Positions 10,978 through 20,743 of a DNA stretch of 64,000 nucleotides are shown piece by piece (positions within the stretch are counted from its first letter, which is position 1; every line of letters begins with the position of its first letter). The notes under the pieces were generated by a model that was given only the letters and a program-made list of their open reading frames with translations, did not search any database and was not told the origin of the DNA. Where the stretch lies: the NCBI RefSeq assembly GCF_963259705.1, contig NC_081850.1, positions 32,889,799 to 32,953,798 on the forward strand, read 5' to 3'. The position numbers and the translations under genes were made by a program. The stretch is from Myotis daubentonii. Taxonomy: Eukaryota; Chordata; Mammalia; Chiroptera; Vespertilionidae.

Positions 10978-11459
10978 TTTTTTTTATTAATCCTCACCTG
11001 AAGATATTTTTCTGTTGATTTTTAGAGACAGTGGGAGAGAGGAGGAGACAGAAAGAGAGAAACATCGATGTGAAAGAGACCCATAGACTGGCTGCTTACT
11101 GCATGCACCTGGGGACCAGGGCCTAGATCAGTGATGGCGAACCTATGACACGCGTGTCAGAGGTGACAAGTGAACTCATTATTTTTATTGATTTTTCTTT
11201 GTTAAATGGCATTTAAATATATAAAATAAATATCAAAAATATGTCTTTGTTTTACTATGGTTGCAAATATCAAAAAATTTCTATATGTGACACGGCACCA
11301 GAGTTAAGTTAGGATTTTTCAAAATGCTGACATGCCGAGCTCAAAAGGTTCACCATCACTGGCCTAGATGGAGCCTGCAACCAAGGTACATGCCCTTGAC
11401 TGGGGAATCAAACCCAGGACCTTGCAGTCCCTGGGCTGACACTCTATCAAACTAGGGCA
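10978..11459 (-). mobile_element. Ves SINE interrupted by hAT-A
   Basis: Reverse-orientation SINE from the tail complement near 10978 to 'ctatcaaactagggcag'. It is split at 11129-11361 by the hAT-A insertion; removing the hAT and one TSD rejoins the SINE cleanly. Confidence 0.9.
11129..11361 (+). mobile_element. Non-autonomous hAT-A transposon
   Basis: Full-length with both TIRs and a perfect 8-bp TSD GCCTAGAT (11121-11128 and 11362-11369). It sits inside a Ves SINE, so it is younger than that SINE. Confidence 0.96.
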
Positions 11460-11888
11460 GAAAATTCTTGCTGCAAACTGGTTGAAAATCGATGGGGTAG
11501 CCAGATCCTGCCTCCTTGTGGCCAGACCTTTCTGAGGGTGTGTTTTTAGGAACCAGATCTGCTTAGTTCAAACTAGGAAAACTGGAGATTATCAGCACTG
11601 CAGTCTTTAGCTGAATTTGATAATTTTCAGAATCTCCATTAGAGAACTGACCCATCAACAATGGCATCACCTGAGTTACAAGCTCATACTACCAATTCTA
11701 CATTTAATATGTGATCTAATTGCAGTTTCAACCTCTCCCAGAAACCTAATCTTAAACAACCAGTGTGGGATTTTTCTGGTCAAGCAACAGTAAGGCCCAA
11801 TCCCCACCCACAACCCCTACAGAAAGAAAAGGTAATCTACCACATTACAAACCTTTCCCCTTCCCTTCCTCCAATTAAAAGATGTATA
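11460..11888. other. Unassigned sequence
   Basis: No gene, LTR pair or terminal repeat was recognised. Confidence 0.4.
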
Positions 11889-12102
11889 GGGCCGGTGTGG
11901 CTCAGTGGTTGAGCATCAGCCTATGAACCAGGAAGTAAAGGTTCGATTCCCGGGAAAGGCACATGCCCAGGCTGCAGGCTCAGTCCCCAGTAGGGTGTGT
12001 GCAGGAGGCAGCCGATCAATGATTCTCTGTCATCATTGATGTTTCTATATCTTTCCCTCACCCTTCCTCTCTAAAATCAATAAAAATGTATATATAAAAA
12101 AA
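11889..12102 (+). mobile_element. Ves SINE
   Basis: Head 'gggccggtgtggctcagtgg', CT-rich body and A-rich tail. It is flanked by AAAAGATGTAT-like TSDs; the same target motif also flanks the next SINE. Confidence 0.92.
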
Positions 12103-12109
12103 AGATGTA

Positions 12110-12353
12110 TGGGGCTAGGCTGGTGTGGCTCAAAGGTTGAGTGTCGACCTATGAAACAGGAGGTCACAGTTCGATTCCCAGTCAGGGCACATGCCCGGGT
12201 TTCAGGCTTGATCCCCAGTAGGGGGGTGTGCAGGAGGCAGCCAATCAATGATTCTCTCTCATCATTGATGTTTCTCTCTCTCTCCCCCTCCCTTCCACTC
12301 TCTCTAAAAATCAATGGAAAAATTGATTTAACCTCAGGTGAGGATTAACAACA
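12110..12353 (+). mobile_element. Ves SINE, second insertion at the same target
   Basis: Starts 'gggctaggctggtgtggctc' immediately after the tail of the preceding SINE. The right flank again reads AAAAAAGATGT, so both SINEs used the same target motif. Confidence 0.9.
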
Positions 12354-12440
12354 ACAAAAAAGATGTTTCAGTCTCTCTCTCCATTCTTCTCTATAATCAA
12401 TTAAAAAATACATATTTTTTTAAAAAAAGAAAAAAGATGT
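12354..12440 (+). mobile_element. SINE tail fragment
   Basis: A short CT-rich body and A-rich tail ('cattcttctctataatcaat') without a head, ending in another AAAAAGATGTATGGG. It is probably a 5'-truncated SINE at the same site. Confidence 0.6.
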
Positions 12441-13008
12441 ATGGGTCCCAAATAATCCCAAAATAATAATTAAAATAATAATAAAGTCCCAAAATAATCC
12501 TTTCTTTTCTTTACATATTAGCTCCCTTGCTCCACCTTTCTTCTTATAAAAACCTTCCATTGTATACAACCCCTCAGAGCACCTTCTAGTTGCTAGATGG
12601 GATGCTACCTGTCATGACTTGCTTAACAAACCTTAGATCTTCAAATTTACTCTGTTGATTTTTATATTTTTAAACAGGGATTATTGTTAAACTTAGTCCT
12701 CAATTTTTTTTTTTTTTAATCAGAAGTGAATGGCGATAGAATACCTGAGATAGATATTGAAATGGTGGGGCATAGTAAGGAACCAGGGCCAGAGGAATAT
12801 TACTTATGGGATTTATGGGGTCAGCCCTGCCTGACTTCCCCAACATACTTGCTGGTCACAACTGTTATGCAGTATTAGTACTCAGTTCAAGAGTTCAAGT
12901 AAGCTTGAACCTATGGTCCGAACACGTGGCCCCACGTGCCTGAGTGATATAGTTCAGGTGCATGTAGTTGAGTAGGAGTGAAACTCATGAGAATACTGTA
13001 AACTTCTT
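12441..13008. other. Unassigned sequence
   Basis: AT-rich with a T11 tract near 12708. No gene or clear repeat family seen. Confidence 0.4.
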
Positions 13009-13011
13009 TTC

Positions 13012-13226
13012 TTAAAAAATATATTTTATTAATTTTTTACACAGAGGAAGGGAGAGGTATAGAGAGTTAGAAACATCGATGAGAGAAATATCGATCAGCT
13101 GCCTCCTGCACACTCCCCACTGGGGATGAGCCTGCAACCAAGGTACATGCCCTTGACCGGAATCGAACCTGGGACCCTTGAGTCCGCAGGCTGATGCTCT
13201 ATCCACTGAGCCAAACCAGTTAGGGC
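13012..13226 (-). mobile_element. Ves SINE, reverse orientation
   Basis: Tail complement 'aaaaaatatattttattaat' to head complement 'gagccaaaccagttagggc'. Confidence 0.92.
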
Positions 13227-13609
13227 TACTGTAAACTTCTTGATCACGCACTTACTTTGCCTCGTGGCATCTGCTATAAAATAAAGACACGGCTTGTGGG
13301 TGCAGGCGCTGTCCATCAGAGGAGCAGCGTCCCACCGAGACCCAGCTTTCATTCTCTTGTCTGTCTTTTCTAAGCCTTTCATCGCCCCCACTCAGGGTCA
13401 CTGAACCAGGCTGAGCTGGCATGAATATGCCATGGCCGGCACGGCTCCCCACACTAGAGTATTAGGAGCGCCAATGTCTGAGGGCAAGAGAAAATGGATG
13501 CCTCAGCTCAAGCAGAGTGCGAATTCACCTCTCCTCTGCCTTTTGTTCTATTCAAACCCCCAGAGGGTTGGATGATGCTCACCTTCCTCGGTGAAGGTGA
13601 TATTCTTTA
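13227..13609. other. Unassigned sequence, LTR-like AATAAA near 13280
   Basis: The segment contains 'ctataaaataaagacacggc', which resembles an LTR polyadenylation region. A pyrimidine-rich CpG-containing part follows. No partner or TSD assigned. No gene recognised. Confidence 0.3.
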
Positions 13610-13617
13610 GTCTATGG

Positions 13618-13829
13618 CAGTGGTTCTCAACCTTCTGGCCCTTTAAATACAGTTCCTCATGATGTGACTCAACCATAAGATTATTTTCATTTCTACTTCA
13701 TAACTGTAATGTTGTTATTGTTATGAATCGTAATGTAAATATCTGATATGCAGGATGGTCTTAGGCGACCTCTGTGAAAGGGTTGTTCGACCGCCAAAGA
13801 GGTCGCGACCCACAGGTTGAGAACCGCTG
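13618..13829 (+). mobile_element. Non-autonomous hAT-B transposon
   Basis: TIRs CAGTGGTTCTCAACCT and AGGTTGAGAACCGCTG. Perfect 8-bp TSD GTCTATGG at 13610-13617 and 13830-13837. A longer relative is at 25403. It is internally deleted relative to that copy. Confidence 0.94.
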
Positions 13830-14060
13830 GTCTATGGCTTTCAAATGCTCATCTCTTCCAGAGACAACTTGCAATGACACACTCAGAAATAATGATTTAC
13901 CAGCTACCTGGGCAGTTGTTAGCCCAGTTAAATTGACACATAAAATTAACCATTACATTACATTACTACCAGTTCACTAAGCAGAATTCCAGTTTGGGGA
14001 CCCTGCCGCCTGAATGTATCTGCTTCCCAAGAACAAGTGGCAAAGTTCTCTTTGATAATA

Positions 14061-14237
14061 CAGTGGGCTCTTGACTTACGAGTTTAATTCGTTCTGAGAC
14101 CGAGCTCCTTAAGGAGCTTGTTAAGGAGCTCATTAACTCAAATTACTCTATCAACTCAATGCAAAAAATCGGCCAAGAGACAGCTGGTATCTCAAAAAAC
14201 TCATTAGACGGGACACTCGTAAGTCAAGGCCCCACTG
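14061..14237. mobile_element. Tigger/mariner-type MITE
   Basis: Terminal inverted repeats begin CAGTGGGCTCTTGACTTACG and end CGTAAGTCAAGGCCCCACTG, with TA on both sides (14059-14060, 14238-14239) as expected for Tc/mariner elements. No coding sequence. Exact family not determined. Confidence 0.85.
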
Positions 14238-14286
14238 TATTTGAATATAGAGCAGGCTAGCAATCATTTCCTTTTCCTGCTACTTT

Positions 14287-15035
14287 TGTTAGGGGCAGAA
14301 ATAGAATACTGGGAACTAGCTATAATTACAAAAAATAGTGACCTAGTCAGTGGATAGACCGTCGGCCTGCGGACTGAAGGGTCCTGGGTTCGATTCTGGT
14401 CCAGGGCATGCATATTCCCGGGTTAAGGGTTTGATCCCCAGTGTGGGTCTTGCAGGAGGCAGCCAATCAATGATTCTCTTTCATCGTTGATGTTTCTCTC
14501 TCTCTTTCTCTCGCCCTCTCCCTTCCTCTCTGAAATCAACAAAAAATATTAAATAAATAAATAAAAGAAATATTAATCATTCTCAGTCAGCCATGATTTT
14601 TTTGTTCTGATTAAAGAAAACACATTCTAACCTGGCTGAGAGTTGTATGCGGGGACCTGGGAGCTAACCTGGAAATGCAGCCCAGGCAACTGGGAGCGTC
14701 CCAGAACTGCCTATTATCATGGAAAGATGAACAACCTTGTTTCTGAAAGGAAACAATGGAGTCCTGGACACAAGCCCCCAGCCCACATTGCTTATAGTCT
14801 GTAACCACTACACCCATTATTATTTCTTCTGCCTACTTGCCCTTGCCTGTAATACCCATTTTTATTTTGTACCCCCATATAAGCAGCTGGGGGAGAGCAC
14901 ATTTTTGTGGATGACCTGCTGCTCTTCCATACTGCTGGCATTACTGGAATAAATGCTCATATATGATTCAACCTTCTCTGCCTAATTGGCTCAAGTTATG
15001 ACAGGCAGCCCGGACCCATTGGTTGTCCAGTTTCA
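14287..15035 (+). mobile_element. Solo LTR, family W, with SINE inside
   Basis: Begins TGTTAGGGGCAG and ends CCAGTTTCA. The 4-bp TSD CTTT lies at 14283-14286 and 15036-15039, as for class-I (gammaretrovirus-like) ERVs. It has TATA-like CATATAAGC near 14876 and AATAAA near 14949. A second solo copy is at 37118, with a different TSD. A Ves SINE is inserted at 14338. Confidence 0.9.
14338..14575 (+). mobile_element. Ves SINE inside LTR-W
   Basis: tRNA-like head starting near 'gtgacctagtcagtggatag', CT body, and an A-rich tail of AAATA units. It splits the LTR-W sequence that is continuous at 37118. Confidence 0.9.
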
Positions 15036-15221
15036 CTTTCTCTCACAATAGGCCCTTTGATAGAAGGCTTTTGCTCTCCATCGAAAACCATAATCTCTGT
15101 ACAGTTTAGATCACTCCAATTTAGAACAATCCTTAAATCCTGCCAAAATAGAGGAAAGACCAGTATTTAAAAAATATTGTCTTGCTCACACAGGGGTTGA
15201 CCCAAAAGCAGTATTATAACC

Positions 15222-15755
15222 TGTGGACGAAAGGGCCCACATACTAACTTGACCAACTCAGGGAAGGCCTAAGTGGTGGTCTTTCAAACTCAGAGATCTA
15301 CAGTAACCACAATGGATGGTCTGAAATTAAAACCTTTTAATTAAAAAGCAGTTTATAGTGAGTGGGTCATCATGTCCCAGGCCAGTATCTTCCCTGACAA
15401 AGATCAACTTCGATCTTTACTGAGCCTATTGTCTTTTAGCATCTACAGGGGTGGGCAAACTTTTTGACTCAAGGGCCACAATGGGTTCTTAAACTGGACT
15501 GGAGGGCCGGAACAAAAGCATGGATGGAGTGTTTGTGTGAACTAATATAAATTCAAAGTAAACATCATTACATAAAAGGGTACGGTCTTTTTATTTTTAG
15601 TTTTATTCATTTCAAATGGGCCGGATCTGGCCCGCGGGCCGTAGTTTGCCCACGGCTGAAAGATAACATACCTGTGGAATGTCAGGGTAGCTTGTAACTT
15701 CTCTTTTTCTGGACCTCTCAGGGCACAACCAATGTGCCAGGGTTCCAGGCTGAAC
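15222..15755 (+). mobile_element. LTR-X copy 1, 5' part, carrying a hAT-D element
   Basis: Begins TGTGGACGAAAGGGCCCACA, matching three other LTR-X copies in the window. A hAT-D element at 15446-15658 is absent from those other copies. The LTR is cut at 15755 by insertion of provirus ERV-Y. Its 3' part resumes at 21344 with the duplicated target GAAC. Confidence 0.88.
15446..15658 (+). mobile_element. Non-autonomous hAT-D inside LTR-X
   Basis: Ends are CAGGGGTGGGCAAACT and GTTTGCCCACGGCTG. It interrupts LTR-X between 'agcatcta' and 'aaagataaca'. The TSD is not clear. The same element recurs at 20435 and an inverted relative is at 16018. Confidence 0.88.
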
Positions 15756-16571
15756 TGAAGTATGGTACCTATTTGCTTTGTTTAACAATGGACAGGTTAT
15801 TTTGATTTTCTAAATTGTATTAATCATCCCATTCGATTGAATGAATATCCCATGGGTTGTGGTCATACTGGTTTTAGAAAGCACATTCTTCTGTACCTGG
15901 GAAACAGGACAGCACAATTACCCTAAATTGTTTTAGTGGCCACAGATAATGCGTTCCAGTTGACTCAGTGGTCCCAAGACCAGGACTGCGCAATTACTCT
16001 AAATTACCTTGATGGCTCAGCCGTGGGCGAACTACGGCCTGCGGGCCAGATCCTGCCCGTTTGAAATGAATAAAACTAAAAAACAAAAAGACCGTACCCT
16101 TTTATGCAATGATGTTTACTTTGAATTTATATTAGTTCACACAAACACTCCATCCATGCTTTTGTTCTGGCCCTCCGGTCCAGTTTAAGAACCCATTGTG
16201 GCCCTCGAGTCAAAAAGTTTGCCCACCCCTGCTCTAGATAATGAGTTCCTGGAAACTCAATGGTATCAAGACCCGAGGGCTCTAGATAAGGTGTTTCTGT
16301 CAATTCAGTGACCCCAAGACCCAAAACTATAATTAACATGCTTAATTCTGCTTCTGTAAACTGCTTTTTTGCAAACCAGGTTCCTCATTCCAAACCTTGA
16401 GATGTAATCAATACCTTTGTGATCTTTGCCTATATAAGTCCGGTTTTGCCACCATCTTATCACTATAAGATTTGGGGAATGGCCCCTCATAGTCCTGGAT
16501 TGCAATAAATGTGACTCTTTAATTCGACTTCTTGAGGCGTCCTTCTGTGATTCGCAGGGTACATTACAACA
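15756..16571 (+). mobile_element. 5' LTR of ERV-Y, with an inverted hAT-D
   Basis: Starts TGAAGTATGGTACC right after GAAC and ends TACATTACAACA, immediately before a primer-binding site. It has TATATAAG-like text near 16431 and AATAAA near 16505. Without the hAT-D insertion at 16018-16231 it is about 600 bp, the same as the other LTR-Y at 20744. The long minus-strand frame across it is LTR sequence, not a gene. Confidence 0.92.
16018..16231 (-). mobile_element. hAT-D element, inverted, only in the 5' LTR-Y
   Basis: Reads CAGCCGTGGGCGAACT to TTGCCCACCCCTG. The LTR-Y at 20744 has the empty site 'gatggctctagataat'. The filled site has GCTC on both sides, a shorter repeat than the usual 8 bp. 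It inserted after the two LTRs existed. Confidence 0.9.
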
Positions 16572-16573
16572 TT

Positions 16574-16591
16574 TGGAGGCTCCAGTGAGAT
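16574..16591 (+). other. ERV-Y primer-binding site, tRNA-Thr-like
   Basis: TGGAGGCTCCAGTGAGAT lies 2 bases after the 5' LTR. It is complementary to the 3' end of tRNA-Thr with two C-to-T differences (expected TGGAGGCCCCAGCGAGA). This is the usual place where reverse transcription would begin. Confidence 0.75.
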
Positions 16592-16648
16592 ACGGCTCCC
16601 TAGGGGTGCTGTTTCGGATGCAAAGGGAGGTAAAACCTCCCCTGAGCC

Positions 16649-17072
16649 TGTTGTGCCCAGATTTCAAGGTTCCCAAAAAGCCCATCAGGGAGCCAGAGAG
16701 TCCGATGCAAAAGCAAAGAGTCCTTCATTTCAAACTAGTTCGGCTCCCCGACCACACTCACTGATACAACAACGGTAAGCCCAGTGGCTGAAAGAGAGCG
16801 AGGCCTGATGGGATTGTGGGTTTTACAGTAAGAGCAGGGGAGGGGACTGTGGGCCCGCCGATTGGCCAGGCGCAAGTCGGGTCTTGTTACACAGGATGTG
16901 GTCATATTGATGGCGCGCACTTCCCTTGATTATCATTGGTTAGTCCAGAGAAATCCTGGGCGTGGCCAGCATAGGCCTGGGCCTCCAGGAAGAAGCCCCC
17001 GCCGAGCACATGGCTCTGCCCAAAAATGGAGGACCCAGGGCAAGATGGAGGGCGCAGTCCTCGCCCCCCCCA
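16649..17072 (-). mobile_element. LTR-Z, inverted, inside ERV-Y
   Basis: Its complement aligns with the solo LTR-Z at 21916-22370: a shared 'ctgggca(c/t)aaca' end, the same 'agactctctg'-type stretch, and the same 'agccatgtgctcgg' start region. Begins TGTTGTGCCCAG and ends CCCCCA in + coordinates. No matching TSD found, so it may be one LTR of a larger insertion whose other parts are the GC-rich DNA to the right. Confidence 0.82.
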
Positions 17073-17440
17073 AGGGCGAGCTGAGCCCGGGCTCCAGGGG
17101 CCAGTCCAGTTGCCGGCGGTCCAGCAGATCGACCAGTCCCAGCCCAGGCAGGAAGTCCACGTCCTCCGTCTCGTCCCCGGGGTCGCTGGCGATCACCTCC
17201 TCCATCTCCTCGGGCGAGGGCACACGCCCCGCCCCGCCGCCACTACCGCCACCGCTACCGCTGCCGTGTGGGTCCGGTCCGGGGGTGGCGGGCGGGTGGC
17301 CTGCGCCGGGCTCCCGCCGTGGGCTGGGGAGTCGGTGCCCGAGGCGCCAGCAGTGTGGTCAGGCTGTGCCTCATGGGGCCTGGAGGCCGGCCCACGTAGG
17401 CCCCGCGATGACTCGCCCTTTCAAGACATTCATGAAGACT
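17073..17440 (-). other. GC-rich segment of unknown origin with an open minus-strand frame
   Basis: This segment is much richer in G+C and CpG than its surroundings. On the minus strand an open frame reads a Gly/Ser run, then an acidic stretch with [20 protein letters not shown] (about 17223-17164), and continues into LTR-Z. It resembles a low-complexity-plus-acidic region of a host nuclear protein more than a retroviral protein. I do not recognise the gene. A plus-strand frame at 16862-17539 overlaps and looks like low-complexity translation. Confidence 0.4.
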
Positions 17441-18600
17441 GAGGGGTCTCTAGGGGGTGCGCAACCTGAGAAGTTCCAGGGCCCCAGAGAACTCCCTTCG
17501 GATCCAGCGAACAGGCAGGGGAGGTTGGCCCGTCCCTAAAAAATTTTCATTGGTGTCACCTGAAAAACCTCTAGAGGTAAGTTCTGGAGTTCTGGGACCG
17601 GTCACTGGTGGTAGATTGTGAGAAGAGCTGGACACGGCCGTAACTTCTCCTTCCTTGGTACCCCTGAGACGTCAGAGGGTACTTCTGGCTTTGGTTTTCT
17701 TGGTTTTGTTTTGGATTTTTGTGAGCCTTTTTGGTTTTGGATTTAGATTTGTTTGTGAGGTTTTTTTTGGTTTTGGTTCTTATTTGTGAGTCCAATGTGT
17801 TCAGTCTGTCAATTTTGTCATTTTGCCGAAATCCTCTTGGAGGACATTGAATGGTTCTTTCCTTCCTCTTTAACTTTTGGGGGATTGTGTGAATCAGTAA
17901 CCTAGATTACTGATCTAGGTTATCAAGGATCTCTAAGGGACTTGTCCTGTATCTGGAGGAATGGCTTCTAGACGGTATTCACCATCTCTGGGACTTCTGG
18001 AGGGAAGTCAAAACTCGGACTGGCTAAGGGTTGGAATCTGGCCTATCTTTTAAAAAAGGTAGAAGAGAAGCTTTCCTAGGCAGTTTTCTACTGCCTCTGT
18101 TCAGGGACTTGTTCTGTATCTCTGCACAATTGAAACTGATTTGTTGGTATTTTGTGGTGTAAATGTGGCCCGCGCCAGTGTAAAAGTATTTTTGTTTGTT
18201 TCTGTTTTGTTTTGTTTCCTTTGAAAAAAAACTCCTTCTAAACATCTCCTGAGTTTCTGTGGTGATTCAAAGTTTTAATGGGGAATGTATCTAGTTGTCG
18301 TGTCTATTCAGTCTTGTTTTCTTTGTTCAGTATGAGTACCGTTTCTGTCTGGATGAGACATGGGTCGAGAATCCTGTTCTGGGATGTGGGAAAGGGAGGC
18401 CCCCACATCTGTTCCTGTCAGGCCCCCATCAGGGGACTTGGGCAATGTTCCTGTTATCTGCTCAAGATCCCAAGACTGTAAAAGTACTTGTTCACTGAAA
18501 GGGTGTAAGTGTGGATGTTTATTTGATGTTTGTATGTCTACCTAGGTATAATTATTTGTTCATGTAAGTGTGGAAGTCTTCTAGAAAAAAAAAATGTTTG
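17441..18600 (+). mobile_element. ERV-Y leader with splice-donor-like site
   Basis: T/G-rich sequence with repeated TTTTGG and TTTGTTT motifs, like gammaretroviral leaders. CTAGAGGTAAGTTC at 17571-17584 is a good splice-donor match. An ATG with a GGN codon at 18278 starts a 67-codon frame with no gag similarity I can name. Confidence 0.6.
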
Positions 18601-19021
18601 ATTTAAGGATGAATGCTCTGACCGATAGCAAAATGCCCCGAGCGGCTGCTGGGTTCTTTTCCCAAGGGCGCTTGCTCTCTGTCAGAGGTGGAATCGGCCT
18701 GCCCAACTAGTAAAAATTTCTGTCTATATTTGTGTACTAGGGACTTTGATTTGCTCTGATATTTCTGTGTTGGGTTGAAATTTTGGAATTCTAGAGTAGA
18801 TTTAAAGGTATTTGTGGCTTTTCTTTTCTGATTGGGACATTCCTCAGGGCAAAGAGAATTTATGGGCCCTGCCCCCTGCCTGTGCTGAATTGAGGCTCTT
18901 TCAGGAGACCCTCCAGGCTTTTAGGGAAATTTCCCTGCACACCCTTGTCATCCTCTGCCTTCTTTTCCAAGCCAACTAAGAGTCATTTTCCTCCACAGGA
19001 ATTGTCTTCCTCTAACTCACA

Positions 19022-19950
19022 ATGGGAAATAATACAGGCCAGTGTCACTTGGCTTGCTGGTTAAAGGAAGAGAATGGGCCCTGGAATCTGTAAAGGTGGG
19101 CGGGAATGAAGCTGGTCAAATGTACTGAAAGGGTTAGGTACCTGTTGCTGCTAGCAGAGGAGGGGCTGATATCCCCTTCCAGTGCACTCTCTTGGGAGAG
19201 ACCTGATTGCTGCTCTGTCACAGGGGACGGGTATGATGGCAGGGGCCTGGTACCCAACCCACTGCCACAGGAGTGCTTTGTAACATGCAGGGTGTATTTC
19301 CCCTGGCCAGCTAAGGGCTGCTGGCCCCCAACATACCACCATTGCTGGCTGGAGGCAAGTGCTTTTTCCCAGTGGGAACAGAGAGAAAAGGGCTGCCAGA
19401 TGAAAATGCCTCTCCCCCTGTGGCGGGAGCACCTCCACTGGTCACCTGGGGACCTGCGCCAAGCTCCCCGCCTCCACCTATCAGGCTCCCATCTCCCATG
19501 CCCTCTGTTCACCGGGGTTGTAATTGCCTCTCATCCCCGAGAGGTTATTTTGAGTAGGCGCGACGAGGGAAATTTCCCTGTGCCTCCTTGTGTCTCCCTG
19601 CACCCCAATGAGACCCAAGGCCTCCTTGGACACTTTCCACTGTGTTCTGTTGGGGGTTTGGGTGGGGGGCTTAAAAGGCAGCAGTTAGAAAAGGAAGCTC
19701 CAAAAATTAGAAGGATTTGAAGGAATGAATCAGTAACAGCTGGTAGAGGTAGCCCAGAAAGTCTTTAACAATAGAGACACCCTGGAGGAGAAGCAGGGCA
19801 AGAGAATGACTAAGGCAGTGGTAGCTGCATTAAGTGAAACAGGCACCAAGACAAAAGGAGAAGGGGAATGGAAAAAGGAAAGAAAGGGCCGGCAGCAAAC
19901 TAGGAAGGTATTAGTATGCCTATTGTAGGAAGTAGGGGCACTGGAAGAGA
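19022..19950 (+). pseudogene. ERV-Y gag remnant
   Basis: An ATG-GGA-AAT start (myristoylation-like) is at 19022 but stops after 23 codons. A Pro-rich stretch around 19430-19500 resembles a gag p12-like region. Around 19740-19900 an Arg/Lys/Glu-rich stretch resembles the end of gammaretroviral capsid ('VAQKVFNNRDT'). Stops and frame changes separate the pieces. Confidence 0.6.
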
Positions 19951-20099
19951 GAATATCCTGGGAGGTTAACAAAGGAAAGCGGAAGGCTGAGGGAAAACCC
20001 AGGCTCTGAAGGATTTACACTCAGGGAAGGGGACTAATAGGGCCAGGACTCCTTTTCCTTGAACCCCTTAGAGCCCAGAATAATAATTTTTATAAATAG

Positions 20100-20434
20100 G
20101 ACCCCCAGTTAGTTTCCTGGTGTGTTCTGGAGCAGCCTATTCAGTTTTGACAGAGCCAATGGGACCCATAACATCTAAGAAGACATTGGTCCAGGAAGTC
20201 ACTGGACAAACTGCCTTTTTCCTTGGACATCAAAGAGAACTGTGGACCTTGGAAAGAACATGGTAACACATTCGTTTCTGGTCATGCCAGTTTGCCCGTA
20301 CCCCTTTCTTGGATGTGATCTCTTACAGAAACTACAAGCCACCCTATCCTTTGAGGGGGACAGAGCACACTTCACTGTGGATCCAAGGAACTCAGGCCCG
20401 GACCCATCCTCCCCTGGCCGCATTCTTCTAACCT
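20100..20434 (+). pseudogene. ERV-Y protease remnant
   Basis: The order of 'HSVL'-like, 'GQT' and 'CPYPFLGCDLL' phrases matches the gammaretroviral protease region. The catalytic D[TS]G motif is not intact in the visible frame. The remnant ends abruptly at the rearrangement junction. Confidence 0.6.
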
Positions 20435-20646
20435 AGGGGTGGGCAAACTTTTTAACTCAAGGGCCACAATGGGTTCTTAAACTGGACTGGAGGGCCGGAA
20501 CAGAAGCATGAATGGAGTGTTTGTGTGAACTAATATAAATTCAAAGTAAACATCATTACATAAAAGGGTACGGTCTTTTTATTTTTAGTTTTATTCATTT
20601 CAAATGGGCCGGATCCGGCCTGCGGGCCGTAGTTTGCCCACGGCTG
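20435..20646 (+). mobile_element. Second copy of hAT-D, starting exactly at a rearrangement junction
   Basis: Nearly identical to the hAT-D at 15446-15658 but lacking its first base; it abuts the protease remnant. Its right end runs into the same LTR-X sequence as copy 1 (AAAGATAACATACC). Confidence 0.92.
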
Positions 20647-20743
20647 AAAGATAACATACCTGTGGAATGTCAGGGTAGCTTGTAACTTCTCTTTTTCTGG
20701 ACCTCTCAGGGCACAACCAATGTGCCAGGGTTCCAGGCTGAAC
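20647..20743 (+). mobile_element. Repeated middle part of LTR-X ending in GAAC
   Basis: Matches 15659-15755, including the GAAC target sequence just before LTR-Y. This is target DNA, not provirus, and should not lie between gag-pro and the 3' LTR of a normal provirus. Confidence 0.9.

Larger units (their letters stand above)
16592..20434 (+). mobile_element. ERV-Y internal region, decayed and 3'-deleted
   Basis: Order: short leader, inverted LTR-Z (16649-17072), GC-rich segment (17073-17440), T/G-rich leader with a GGTAAGT splice-donor-like site at 17577, decayed gag remnants (about 19022-19950), protease remnant (about 20100-20430). No reverse transcriptase, integrase or env is visible. The region stops at 20434, where it joins a hAT-D end. 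All reading frames are broken, so it cannot make virus. Confidence 0.85.

Noticed and set aside
16305..16685. 126-codon minus-strand frame with a near copy at 21077-21277
   Set aside because: The frame lies in LTR-Y sequence, and the second copy is the other LTR. No protein similarity.
19106..19720. 204-codon frame as an intact retroviral gene
   Set aside because: Its translation does not resemble gag; the recognisable gag-like pieces are in other frames, so the locus is decayed.
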